Of a DNA stretch of 64,000 nt, positions 8,829-17,238 are shown one piece after another. The notes below the pieces were generated by a model. The model did not search any database, was not told the DNA's origin, and was given only the letters and a program-made list of their open reading frames with translations. Each line of letters begins with the position of its first letter. The stretch's first letter is position 1. The stretch comes from Methylomonas sp. EFPC3 (GTDB lineage Bacteria > Pseudomonadota > Gammaproteobacteria > Methylococcales > Methylomonadaceae): positions 496,001 through 560,000 of the forward strand of contig NZ_CP116398.1 of NCBI RefSeq assembly GCF_029643245.1, given 5' to 3'. The position numbers and the translations under genes were made by a program.

Positions 8829-8995
8829 GAATTCAGCATATAAGGAAAAGCCGCTATTGAAACAGAAAAGCCCGGAACTGGCGAGAACGGACCATTCGCC
8901 TGGTTTTGTAACCTTTCCGGCTGGTGAGTTTGGCGAAATTAACTAAGCTTGTAGACGGTATTCGCCCCGATTTTGCGCGACACCGAGGAAATAAG

Positions 8996-10147
8996 ATGTC
9001 CGATAAACCCTTCTGTATTTTTGTTGTGGATGACGACGCCTTGTTGCGGCTGGTGATTGTCGACCAGTTGCAAGGCCAAAATTATCAGATTCACGAGTTT
9101 GCCAACGGTGCCGATTGCTTGGCTGCATTGGATCTGCAGCCGAATCTGATTCTGCTGGACATTGAGATGCCGGGCCAAAGCGGGATCGATGTTTGCCGAC
9201 AGATTCGCGCCGACGATAACGACGAGGTGCAAGTCATGTTCGTCTCGGCGCACGATGACCTGGAAATTCTGTTAACCGCCTTCGATGCCGGCGGCAACGA
9301 CTTCATTCCGAAAAATGCCAAGAAGGAAGTATTGCTGCGCAAGGTCGAATTGGCGATCGAGACCGAACAGCAAAAACGCAATCTACGCACTCAGCTCGAT
9401 TACGCCCAGCAAACGGCATTCACGGCCATGTCCAGTTTGGGCGAGACCGGAGCGATCCTGCATTTTCTGCGCACTTCGTTTCAATGCCGGACCCCGGCGC
9501 AACTGGGGGCATTGATCATCGAGACGCTGCCGCAATACGGTGCCAGCGGTCTGGTGAAACTGGACGATAGCTGCGGCGAACACGTTTTCGGGCCGGAGCC
9601 GGTATGTTCGGCGTTGGAGCGCTCGATTCTAAGCTATGTGAGCAAACTCGGCCGTATCTATCAGGCCGGAGACCGACTGGTATTGAATTTTCCGAACGTG
9701 ACCTTGTTGGTGATGGGCCTGGATGTGACCGATCCGGACGCGATAGGCCGCTTGCGCGATCACCTGGCGATTCTGGTGGAGGGCGCCAGCGCCCGGATGG
9801 AGGCGATGGTCGGCGAGCAGCAACGCCAATTGCAGGCCAAAGCCAGGCTGGAAGGTATTCGCGAATTGAATGCATTGTTGAGCGAAATCGAACAAAACCA
9901 ACAGGTCAACCATCAGCAGCTGGTCAATCTGTCCGAACAACACCGCAGCAACATGGAGAACGCGTTCGTCCATTTGGGGCTGACCGATAGCCAGGAGTAT
10001 TTGTTGCACGGCTATGTCGAAGAGTTAACGACTCAGCTGGACCGCTTGTTCGATAAGGACCACCAGCTGGCATTGCGCTTGAATCAGATCCTGGAAAAAC
10101 AGAACGCGTTGCTGGCCGGCAACGCCGAAGTAAGCGGGCAAGCGTGA
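8996..10147 (+). CDS. response regulator with long C-terminal coiled-coil region
   Basis: The protein has 383 residues. The start is placed at the MSDKPF methionine, preceded by GAGGAAATAAG; an upstream GTG frame start has no ribosome site. Residues ~5-120 are a receiver domain with VVDDD acid residues and phospho-acceptor D55 in LLDIEMPGQSG. No DNA-binding output domain follows. The remaining ~260 residues include a region resembling those after receivers in two-component adaptors, then a Gln-rich coiled coil (~285-375). It immediately precedes a giant hybrid histidine kinase, probably its partner in a phosphorelay. Confidence 0.8.
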   Translation: MSDKPFCIFVVDDDALLRLVIVDQLQGQNYQIHEFANGADCLAALDLQPNLILLDIEMPGQSGIDVCRQIRADDNDEVQVMFVSAHDDLEILLTAFDAGGNDFIPKNAKKEVLLRKVELAIETEQQKRNLRTQLDYAQQTAFTAMSSLGETGAILHFLRTSFQCRTPAQLGALIIETLPQYGASGLVKLDDSCGEHVFGPEPVCSALERSILSYVSKLGRIYQAGDRLVLNFPNVTLLVMGLDVTDPDAIGRLRDHLAILVEGASARMEAMVGEQQRQLQAKARLEGIRELNALLSEIEQNQQVNHQQLVNLSEQHRSNMENAFVHLGLTDSQEYLLHGYVEELTTQLDRLFDKDHQLALRLNQILEKQNALLAGNAEVSGQA

Positions 10148-10211
10148 GCCGGAACCCGTGAAGACCGGGCAGAACCCCATAAAAGTCTTGTTTTTGCCGG
10201 CCGAAGCGGTG

Positions 10212-13200
10212 ATGAACCGCTTGAGCTTCAGCAAAAAGTTCAGCGTGATCGGGCTGTTGTCGCTGTTGGCGGTACTGGCGGTATTTTTTAACCTTTATCA
10301 AAATCTGAATCGCTCGCTGTCCTATGCGCAGCGGGAAGTGACCGGATTAAGCCAGATTGCCCACGTTACCCGGGCGTTTCAATTGGTTCAGCAGCATCGC
10401 GGCTTGTCGGCGGGCTTAATCGGCGGAGCTGAAAGTTTGCGGGCACGGCGCGACTTGGTCGAAGCCAGGACAACTGCGGCACTTGCCGAGCTGGTGGCCG
10501 CTAGCGATGCCGGTTCTGCGGGCGTCGCGATAGCCGAGGGCCTGCAGACGGATTGGGCGCTGTTGTTGCAACAGGGCGGGACCGAAATCAGTCAGCAGCG
10601 CAGCTATGAATTGCATAGTAACTTGATTGCCGGCCTGCTGGAGCTCGCAGCACTGGTCAGCGAGGAAAGCCGCTTGGTCAACGAGTCCAGCCTGGCTACC
10701 CACCACTTGATTTTGCTGGTTGTCGAGCAATTGCCAAAGGCCTTGGAAAACATTGGCCGGGTCAGGGCGATGGGGGTCGGCATCCTGGCCGCCAAGCAGA
10801 TCGATGCCGCGCAAAAACAGGAACTGGCGGTACTGAAAAGCCGGATATTGGACGACGTCAAAACGCTGGAGCACGCCGCGAAAGACATCCAGCGTTACAA
10901 CCCGGCGCAACTGCCGCTGATGGCCGCGATGTTGGATCGTATCCGCGATGCGGTTACTCTGATCGCCGGGCATTTGATCGACGATATGCTGCAGCAGCGC
11001 TTTACCGTCGATCCGGATCAGTTTTTTTCTACCGCGACCATCACGATAGACAGCGTTTTCGAGCAAATATACGACAGTTTTCTGCCCGAGACGGAGCGGG
11101 CTATCCAACGCCGGATAGCCGAAATGCAAACCTCATTGGCTTTGAGTGTGGGTGTGCCGGGTTTTTTGCTGGTGTTGATCGCTTATTTTTCGATAGGCGC
11201 CCATTTGTCGATCAGTGCCAGCATCGCCGGTTTGGCGAAGGCAGCCAAGGCGTTCGCCGAAGGCGATTTGCAGCAGCGGCTGGCACAGGATTCCGGCGAC
11301 GAAATCGGCCGGGTGGCCGGGCATTTCAATCGAATGGCAGACGGCTTCGCCGCGTTAATGGCGGAGCGAAAACGAGACGAGGTCCGTTTGCGCAGCATCG
11401 TCAATACCGCCTTGGACGCGGTCGTGCAAATGAATCGCCATGGCGAAATCACCGGCTGGAACCCGCAAGCCGAGGCCATCTTCGGCTGGCAAGCCGAGGA
11501 AGTCTTGGGCCGGCCATTACACGATGTGATTCTTCCGGAACGGTATCGCAGTGCCCACTTGCAGGGCTTGAAAATATTTCTCAGTAGCGGCAAAGGCAGC
11601 GCGGTCAACCGACGCATAGAAGTTGCCGCATTGCGCCGCAGCGGCGGCGAGTTTCCGGTGGAATTGGCTATCACGCCAATCGAATTGGCCGATGCCGTTG
11701 AATTCAACGCCTTTATTCGCGATATTTCGTTCGAAAGGCAAGCCGCTGCCATTCTGCGGAATAGCGAGCAACGCTTTCGGGCCTTATTCGAATTTTCGTT
11801 GGACGCGATCATGACCTTGAGCCAGGCCCGCGGCTTTTTATCGGCCAACCCGGCCGCGGTCAGCTTGTTCGGCTGCCGCGATCTGGCGCATCTGTTGAGT
11901 CTGTCCCCGGTGTTGCTATCGCCGGAATATCAGCCGGACGGCCGTTGTTCCGCAGAGTTGGCCGCACTGTACATCGAACGGACATTAATGGAGGGCGCTC
12001 AACACTTCGAGTGGCAACATAAGCGCGCGGACGGCGAGCTGTTCTTTGCCGAAGTGCAACTGAACCGCATCGTCATCGGCGACGAAGAGCTGGTGCAGGC
12101 AACCGTGCACGACATCAGCGAGCGCAAACGGGCCAAGCAGGAGCTGGTGGCGAGCGAGGCCCGCAACCGGGCGATTTTGCGTACCATGGCCGACGGTGTG
12201 GTATTGATCGACCAGGTCGGGACTATCCTGTTGGTTAACGATGCGGTTTGTAACTTGTTCGGCTACGACGAAAACCAGTTAATAGACCACAATGTCAGCC
12301 TGCTGATGCCAGAACCCCATCGTTCCAGCCACGATGGCTATCTAGCCAAATATATGACGAGCCGCAGTCGCGCCATCATGAACCGCTGTGTGGAATTCGA
12401 AGGACTCAGATCGGACGGCAGCACCTTTCCGCTGGAATTGACGGTCAGCGAGTTGATCGACGATTACGAGAACATCTTTATCGGGGTGATCCGGGATATC
12501 AGCAACCACAAGGCTACCCAAGCCGCGCAAGAGCAGGCTCGCTTGCAAGCGGAGCGTCTGTCGCAAGTCAAAAGTGATTTTCTGGCCAACATGAGCCACG
12601 AAATTCGGACGCCGCTGAATGCGATTCTGGGCTTGGCCAAAATGAATTTACGTAAGGCCGGGGCGGAAAATGCCAACATGGCCAAAATTTACGAAGCCGG
12701 CCAACACCTGTTGAATCTGGTGAACGATATCCTGGATTTTTCCAAAATCGAGTCGGGCAAAATGCAGTTGGACCCGCATCCGTTCAAACTGGCCGACCTG
12801 ATCGGCGAAGTCCGCGAGTTACTGGAGCTGCGGGTGCGGGAAAAGCAGTTGACGTTGGTGGTGCAGTTCGACGGCGAATTGCCGGAATGGGTGCTCGGCG
12901 ACGGTTTGCGTTTGCGGCAGATACTGCTGAACTTATTGGCTAACGCTGTCAAATTCACCGATAGCGGCTATGTGGCGGTCAAAATCAGCCGTCGTGACGC
13001 CAACGTGCGCTTCTCGGTGATGGATAGCGGGATTGGGATGACCGCGGAACAGTTACAGCGCCTGTTCAGCGCATTCGAACAGGCCGACAATTCGACCACG
13101 CGCAAGTTCGGCGGCAGCGGTTTGGGGTTGGCGATCAGCCGGGATCTGGCGCGGTTAATGGGCGGCGACATCGAGGCGCAAAGCACGTACGGCGTCGGCA

Positions 13201-14084
13201 GTACCTTTGTGCTGACGGTCCCGCTGCCGGCCGCCGAACCGGAAACCGGGGATAGCGGCGCACTGGCCGCCAGCGGTGCAAGATTGCAAGGTCTACGCAT
13301 ACTCGCCGCGGAAGACGTCGAGTTGAATCGGCTGGTGCTGGCCGACATTCTGCATACGGAAGGCGCCGAGGTGGTGTTCGCGGAGAACGGCCAGCAGGCG
13401 CTGGATTTGATTCAGCGCTCCGGTCCTCAGGCGTTCGATCTGGTTTTGATGGATATTCAAATGCCGGTCATGGACGGTTACCAGACCACGCGACGGCTGT
13501 TGGCGCTGGCTCCGGATTTGCCGGTGATCGGCTTGACCGCTCATGCCATGGAAGAGGAGCGTGCGCGTTGTCTGGAGGCCGGCATGAAAGACCGCATCAC
13601 TAAACCGGTCGACGAGAACGCCTTGGTCAGGGCCATTGTGAAGGCGGTGCCGTTGCGCCTGTCGGCCGTCGTTGCAGTGCCGGTCGACCAGGACTTGCCT
13701 GCGCCGCCGTCCCAGGACGTGTTAGATACGCCAGCGCCGCCATGTTCGAGCTTGATCGATTGGCAAGCCATGCTGGAGCGTTTCGACGGTCGCCAGACTT
13801 TCGTCGATAAAATTATCGACAACGCGCTCGACGGCAGCCAACAACAAAATCTGGAAAAACTGCGGCTGGCCGCAGAGCATGGCGATCTGCCGACGATCAA
13901 ATTTGTCGCCCATAACTTGAAAGCCTTTGCCGGGATTTTTCAAGTCCAATCGTTGTTACAACTGGCGCAGCAAACCGAGTTGGCGGCCAAGGACGCAAAA
14001 GCCGACTCGTCCGGTCTGGCGATGCAATTGGCCGAATTGTTGGGGAAAATCTTGCAGGAACTGTCGGGAAAGAGGGGCGCTTGA
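10212..14084 (+). CDS. membrane hybrid histidine kinase (HAMP, 3 PAS, HisKA, HATPase, REC, HPt)
   Basis: The protein has 1290 residues from the ATG at 10212. A GTG at 10158 would add 18 residues; neither has a strong ribosome site. A transmembrane segment (~9-28) is followed by a ~280-residue periplasmic helical domain resembling nitrate/nitrite-sensor (NIT) modules, with QQHRGLSAGLIGG. A second membrane segment lies at ~308-330, then HAMP and three PAS domains (~395-765). HisKA has H796 in SHEIRTPLNAIL. HATPase N and G boxes follow, then a receiver with D1081 and a C-terminal HPt with H1234. All relay residues are present, so it can run a complete phosphorelay, probably with the preceding response regulator. 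The ligand is unknown. Confidence 0.85.
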   Translation: MNRLSFSKKFSVIGLLSLLAVLAVFFNLYQNLNRSLSYAQREVTGLSQIAHVTRAFQLVQQHRGLSAGLIGGAESLRARRDLVEARTTAALAELVAASDAGSAGVAIAEGLQTDWALLLQQGGTEISQQRSYELHSNLIAGLLELAALVSEESRLVNESSLATHHLILLVVEQLPKALENIGRVRAMGVGILAAKQIDAAQKQELAVLKSRILDDVKTLEHAAKDIQRYNPAQLPLMAAMLDRIRDAVTLIAGHLIDDMLQQRFTVDPDQFFSTATITIDSVFEQIYDSFLPETERAIQRRIAEMQTSLALSVGVPGFLLVLIAYFSIGAHLSISASIAGLAKAAKAFAEGDLQQRLAQDSGDEIGRVAGHFNRMADGFAALMAERKRDEVRLRSIVNTALDAVVQMNRHGEITGWNPQAEAIFGWQAEEVLGRPLHDVILPERYRSAHLQGLKIFLSSGKGSAVNRRIEVAALRRSGGEFPVELAITPIELADAVEFNAFIRDISFERQAAAILRNSEQRFRALFEFSLDAIMTLSQARGFLSANPAAVSLFGCRDLAHLLSLSPVLLSPEYQPDGRCSAELAALYIERTLMEGAQHFEWQHKRADGELFFAEVQLNRIVIGDEELVQATVHDISERKRAKQELVASEARNRAILRTMADGVVLIDQVGTILLVNDAVCNLFGYDENQLIDHNVSLLMPEPHRSSHDGYLAKYMTSRSRAIMNRCVEFEGLRSDGSTFPLELTVSELIDDYENIFIGVIRDISNHKATQAAQEQARLQAERLSQVKSDFLANMSHEIRTPLNAILGLAKMNLRKAGAENANMAKIYEAGQHLLNLVNDILDFSKIESGKMQLDPHPFKLADLIGEVRELLELRVREKQLTLVVQFDGELPEWVLGDGLRLRQILLNLLANAVKFTDSGYVAVKISRRDANVRFSVMDSGIGMTAEQLQRLFSAFEQADNSTTRKFGGSGLGLAISRDLARLMGGDIEAQSTYGVGSTFVLTVPLPAAEPETGDSGALAASGARLQGLRILAAEDVELNRLVLADILHTEGAEVVFAENGQQALDLIQRSGPQAFDLVLMDIQMPVMDGYQTTRRLLALAPDLPVIGLTAHAMEEERARCLEAGMKDRITKPVDENALVRAIVKAVPLRLSAVVAVPVDQDLPAPPSQDVLDTPAPPCSSLIDWQAMLERFDGRQTFVDKIIDNALDGSQQQNLEKLRLAAEHGDLPTIKFVAHNLKAFAGIFQVQSLLQLAQQTELAAKDAKADSSGLAMQLAELLGKILQELSGKRGA

Positions 14085-14118
14085 ATGCCATGTCGGCAGA
14101 ATTTGCCGCCGGGCTGCG

Positions 14119-14149
14119 CAAAAAAATGGCGGGTAATTAAACCCGCCAT
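14119..14149 (-). terminator. strong minus-strand rho-independent terminator
   Basis: ATGGCGGGT pairs perfectly with ACCCGCCAT (9 pairs) around AATTAA. Read on the minus strand it is followed by seven T. On the plus strand no U-tract follows. No annotated minus-strand gene ends here, so it implies a minus-strand transcript starting in the gap before cysB. Confidence 0.75.
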
Positions 14150-14224
14150 AAACAACTTCCCTGTAGCTAGGAGGAGGTTAGCCACAAATAACGACCGCTG
14201 CGGCAAAGCGAGGCGGTCGTTATG
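14119..14224 (-). ncRNA. candidate small RNA with exposed CCTCCTCC, divergent from cysB
   Basis: Read on the minus strand, a perfect 11-pair stem comes first (14213-14223 with 14188-14198, 14-base loop). A ~38-base linker follows containing CCTCCTCC (14170-14177), itself in a small GCTA/TAGC loop. A 9-pair terminator with seven T ends it. This is the usual build of an Hfq-dependent small RNA: 5' stem, C-rich seed complementary to ribosome-binding sites, terminator. hfq is present at 59021. The 5' end and promoter are not located precisely; the -35 region is weak. There is no ORF with a start codon and ribosome site on either strand. Confidence 0.5.
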
Positions 14225-14252
14225 TCAGCGTGCTAAACCTCTAGGATAAAAC

Positions 14253-14274
14253 GATATAATCACAATCCTATATC
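14253..14274. promoter_or_regulatory. possible LysR-type operator and cysB -10 box
   Basis: GATATA, a 10-base spacer, then TATATC is a clean dyad of the size bound by LysR-type regulators. It overlaps a perfect TATAAT (14255-14260, plus strand) that could be the cysB -10. An outer dyad AGGAT/ATCCT (14243-14247, 14265-14269) is roughly concentric. A second dyad ACTAAC/GTTAGT lies at 14304-14322. Its position between cysB and the candidate small RNA suits autoregulation plus divergent control. Confidence 0.4.
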
Positions 14275-14365
14275 TACAGATCAGATTTGGTTTGCTACCG
14301 TCGACTAACAGTATAGGTTAGTTAAAAAAAGTTTCCAGGACGGTGGGTTTTTTTTGAGGATTTAG

Positions 14366-15274
14366 ATGAATTTAAACCAACTCGAATTGTTGCGTAATCT
14401 GCAAGAAACCGATTTCAACCTGAGCAAGGCCGCGGAAAAAATGCATGTGGTGCAGTCGGCGGTGAGCCGGCAATTGCAATTGTTCGAAGCCGAATTAGGT
14501 TCGCCTTTATTTATTCGCCAAGGCAAAAAATTGACCGGCCTGACGCCGCTTGGCGAAAAAATCATGGACGAAGTCGATTTGATTAATCAGGCGAAAAAGA
14601 ACATTCAACTGATCGCCGACGACTTTCTCGACAACAACCACGGCACCTTCCGCATCGCCACCACGCATACCCAGGCCAAATATTTGCTGCCGGGGCCGAT
14701 CGCCCGCTTCCGGGCCAGATATCCCGGCATCAAGATTTATATGGTGCAATCCTCGCCGGATAATCTGGTCAACTTGCTGCATCGGCATCAGGCCGATCTC
14801 GCCATTTGCACCGAAAAGTTGGCCGACGACGACAAACTGGTAGTCAAGCCGTGTTACGAATGGCATCACATCGCGATCATGCCGGCCGGACACCGGCTGG
14901 CCGACGGCGAAATCACGCTGCAACGTCTGTCTGCCGAACCGATTTTGACCTACTCGCCGGGGTTTACCGGCCGTAGCGCCATCGAAAAAGCCTTTCAAAA
15001 TGCGCGCTTGCCGCTGGATATTACCTTGGCCGCGGCCGATTCCGACGTGATCAAAACTTACGTGCGGCTGGGTATGGGCGTCGGCATCATCGCCGGTACG
15101 TCCTACGAGCCCGGTCGGGATAGCGATTTGCTCGCGAAAGATCTGGCCGGCCTGATACCCAGCTCCACCACCAAGATCGCGTATTTGAAACAACTGTACG
15201 TGCCCAATTACTGCCGGTACTTTATCGACGAGTTGTTGGTAGAAGCGGCCGCCAACTACACCGCGGCCGGCTGA
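14366..15274 (+). CDS. cysB: CysB-type LysR regulator
   Basis: This 302-residue LysR-family regulator has an N-terminal winged helix-turn-helix (~1-60; AAEKMHVVQSAVSRQLQLFE) and an effector domain typical of CysB/Cbl (ATTHTQAKYLLPGPI, YMVQSSPDNLVNLL). CysB senses O- or N-acetylserine and sulfur anions and activates sulfate/thiosulfate assimilation genes. The length is close to the ~325 usual for CysB, a little short at the C-terminus. GAGGA precedes the ATG by 7 bases. The only nearby sulfur genes are the YeeE/YedE pair and cysZ, so most of its regulon lies elsewhere. Confidence 0.85.
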   Translation: MNLNQLELLRNLQETDFNLSKAAEKMHVVQSAVSRQLQLFEAELGSPLFIRQGKKLTGLTPLGEKIMDEVDLINQAKKNIQLIADDFLDNNHGTFRIATTHTQAKYLLPGPIARFRARYPGIKIYMVQSSPDNLVNLLHRHQADLAICTEKLADDDKLVVKPCYEWHHIAIMPAGHRLADGEITLQRLSAEPILTYSPGFTGRSAIEKAFQNARLPLDITLAAADSDVIKTYVRLGMGVGIIAGTSYEPGRDSDLLAKDLAGLIPSSTTKIAYLKQLYVPNYCRYFIDELLVEAAANYTAAG

Positions 15275-15465
15275 GACCCGGTCGGCGATTGCGCCATATC
15301 GCCGCTTTAGCGTGGGTTATTTAACATAGCTTATTTGATTTCGGGCCGACCGCTACCTCGTCAGGCGGCTTAGCCTGCTGATTGCAGACGGTTTCCGGTT
15401 TGCGGCGCTAATTTTGCTGGTGTGCAAAGGACATCCCGCATTCCGCACCGCCAAGCCAGCAGCCC

Positions 15466-15978
15466 ATGTCATTTTCTGTCAGCCAATCCTTACAAGAGCT
15501 TTATCTCGACTGCCGCAGCGAGCTGGAAGCAGTGCTCTTCGCCCGGCTACGCTGCCGGGAAACCGCGGCCGATCTCAGCCAGGAAGCCTTCGTCCGCTTA
15601 TGCCGTAGCGAGGATCTAAGCAAAGTCGGCAACCTGAGGGCTTACCTGTTTCGCACCGCGCAGAATTTGCTGTACGACCATTACCGCAGTCAGAGCGTGC
15701 GTAACGCGACGATTGCCGACTGGCCGGAACCGGACTTGCCCGATGCCCCCGATCTGCGCTGCGCCGAAACCGTGGCTTTGAGCGAGCAAGCCCTGGACAG
15801 CCTGATCGGCAGTCTGGCGGAATTGCCGCCGCTGTGCCAACGCATCTTTTATCTGAACCGCTTCGAAGGCATGAAACAGCGGGAAATTGCCGAGCAACTC
15901 GGTATCTCGGTACGCACCGTGGAAGACAACATCAAACGCGCGTTGCTGCATTGCGCCAAATCCTTGGCTCAGCCCTAG
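15466..15978 (+). CDS. FecI-like ECF sigma factor
   Basis: This 170-residue protein has region 2 (RAYLFRTAQNLLYDHYRSQ) and region 4 (GMKQREIAEQLGISVRTVEDNIKRAL) of extracytoplasmic-function sigma factors of the iron-starvation FecI group. Such factors direct transcription of a TonB-dependent receptor after a surface signal is passed through FecR. The fecR-like gene follows after a 72-base gap. The expected receptor (20245) is 3.2 kb further on, beyond two unrelated minus-strand genes. No Fur box was identified upstream. Confidence 0.85.
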   Translation: MSFSVSQSLQELYLDCRSELEAVLFARLRCRETAADLSQEAFVRLCRSEDLSKVGNLRAYLFRTAQNLLYDHYRSQSVRNATIADWPEPDLPDAPDLRCAETVALSEQALDSLIGSLAELPPLCQRIFYLNRFEGMKQREIAEQLGISVRTVEDNIKRALLHCAKSLAQP

Positions 15979-16050
15979 CCGGACGATGTGGTTCAGGCTA
16001 CCGGCCTCGTCTATCATATATCGCCTTCACCGTTGACTCAGGAATCTGCC

Positions 16051-17067
16051 ATGACCACCGCACCGCTGCCGGACGACGACTCGCGCTTGCTGGAGCAGGC
16101 TTGCGCTTGGCTGGCGAAACGGGAATCCGGCGAATTTTCCGCCGCGGACCGCCAAGGTTTGGCGGCCTGGCGCGAGGCGGGTCCGGCCCACGAACAGGCC
16201 TGGCAACGGGCCCAGGCGGTCTGGCAAGGGCTGGGGCAATTGCGCGGCCGGCCGATTCCCGGCGCCGAACCCAGCTTGCAGGAACGCGGCCGGCAGCCGG
16301 CTACCGATGTCGCGGCGACCGTTTCAGTCGCGCCGACCTGTCCGCCGCTCCGAAATCGGCGCCGACGGCTACGGTGGGCACCGGCAATTGCCGCTTGCGT
16401 GTTATTGGCGTTGACCTTGGCGGCGTTTTATCCGCCCTGGGCATGGCAGGCCGACTATCTGACTGGTAAGGCCGAGCAGCGTCGGGTGGTGCTGGCCGAC
16501 GGTTCTCGGCTTATTTTGAACGCCGACAGCGCATTGGCGATTCGTTTCGATAAGCTCCAACGCCGGGTCGAGTTGTTGCGCGGCGAAGCCTTTTTCGACG
16601 TGGCCAAGGATGCGCAGCGGCCGTTTTTGGCCGCCACCGATGCCGGCGAAGTAAGGGCGATCGGTACGGCTTTCGGCGTGCGCCGCACCGGTGCGCAAAC
16701 CCAGGTCGAACTGGTCGAAGGCCGGGTCGAAATTCGCATCGGCGACCGGCACAACCCGCTGGCGGCCGGCCAAACCGCCGCAATTGCGGGCGGCCAAATA
16801 TCCGTCCGCCCCGGTCGGCCGGAAAACATGGCGGTGTGGCGCGACGGTTACTTGCAATTCGACGGCGTGCCGCTGGCGGAAGCGGTCGAACGCATCAACG
16901 CCTACCGCCCCGGTAAGGTATTGCTGCTGAACTCGGCTTGGGCGGATAAACGGATCAGCGGCCTGTTTCGGCTCGATGCCCTCGACCAGGCCGTCGCCGG
17001 CTTCGGTTCCGCGGTGCCGGGCCTTAAAATCGTGTCCTTGACCCGGTATCTGGTGGTGTTGCGCTAG
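16051..17067 (+). CDS. FecR-like anti-sigma/transducer protein
   Basis: The protein has 338 residues from the ATG at 16051, which has AGGA ~8 bases upstream; the frame opens 21 codons earlier without a ribosome site. An N-terminal cytoplasmic anti-sigma region (DUF4880-like, ~10-60, with EQACAWLAKRESGEFS) leads to a membrane helix (~110-127). A periplasmic FecR domain follows (~145-240; LADGSRLILNADSALAI), then a short STN-like end (LAEAVERINAYRPGKVLL). It would hold the sigma factor until the signalling domain of a TonB receptor contacts its periplasmic part. Confidence 0.85.
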   Translation: MTTAPLPDDDSRLLEQACAWLAKRESGEFSAADRQGLAAWREAGPAHEQAWQRAQAVWQGLGQLRGRPIPGAEPSLQERGRQPATDVAATVSVAPTCPPLRNRRRRLRWAPAIAACVLLALTLAAFYPPWAWQADYLTGKAEQRRVVLADGSRLILNADSALAIRFDKLQRRVELLRGEAFFDVAKDAQRPFLAATDAGEVRAIGTAFGVRRTGAQTQVELVEGRVEIRIGDRHNPLAAGQTAAIAGGQISVRPGRPENMAVWRDGYLQFDGVPLAEAVERINAYRPGKVLLLNSAWADKRISGLFRLDALDQAVAGFGSAVPGLKIVSLTRYLVVLR

Positions 17068-17106
17068 CCCGGCGCAGCATCGGCAACCATCGAAGACTCC
17101 CGCCTA

Positions 17107-17141
17107 CCCTTAATTTGAGTTTGTCCAATACAAATTAAGGG
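17107..17141. repeat. 11-base AT-rich inverted repeat
   Basis: CCCTTAATTTG, 13 bases, CAAATTAAGGG: a perfect dyad in the 171-base gap between convergent fecR and the hydrolase gene. No U-tract follows on either strand. It could be a bidirectional transcription stop or the scar or edge of an insertion. Confidence 0.4.
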
Positions 17142-17238
17142 CTTAGCTATCAAAGTCTTTACCAGCACCGAGTGGATTTGTTTAACGTTAACCGCTCCAG
17201 ATCAAGCCCAACGGCTCAAAGATGTTTGAAAAGCTGTT

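Noticed and set aside
14160..14230. Plus-strand CsrA-sequestering RNA (GGAGGAGG in a loop)
   Set aside because: Only one GGA-rich loop, and the plus strand lacks a terminator U-tract. The minus-strand reading explains the structure better.
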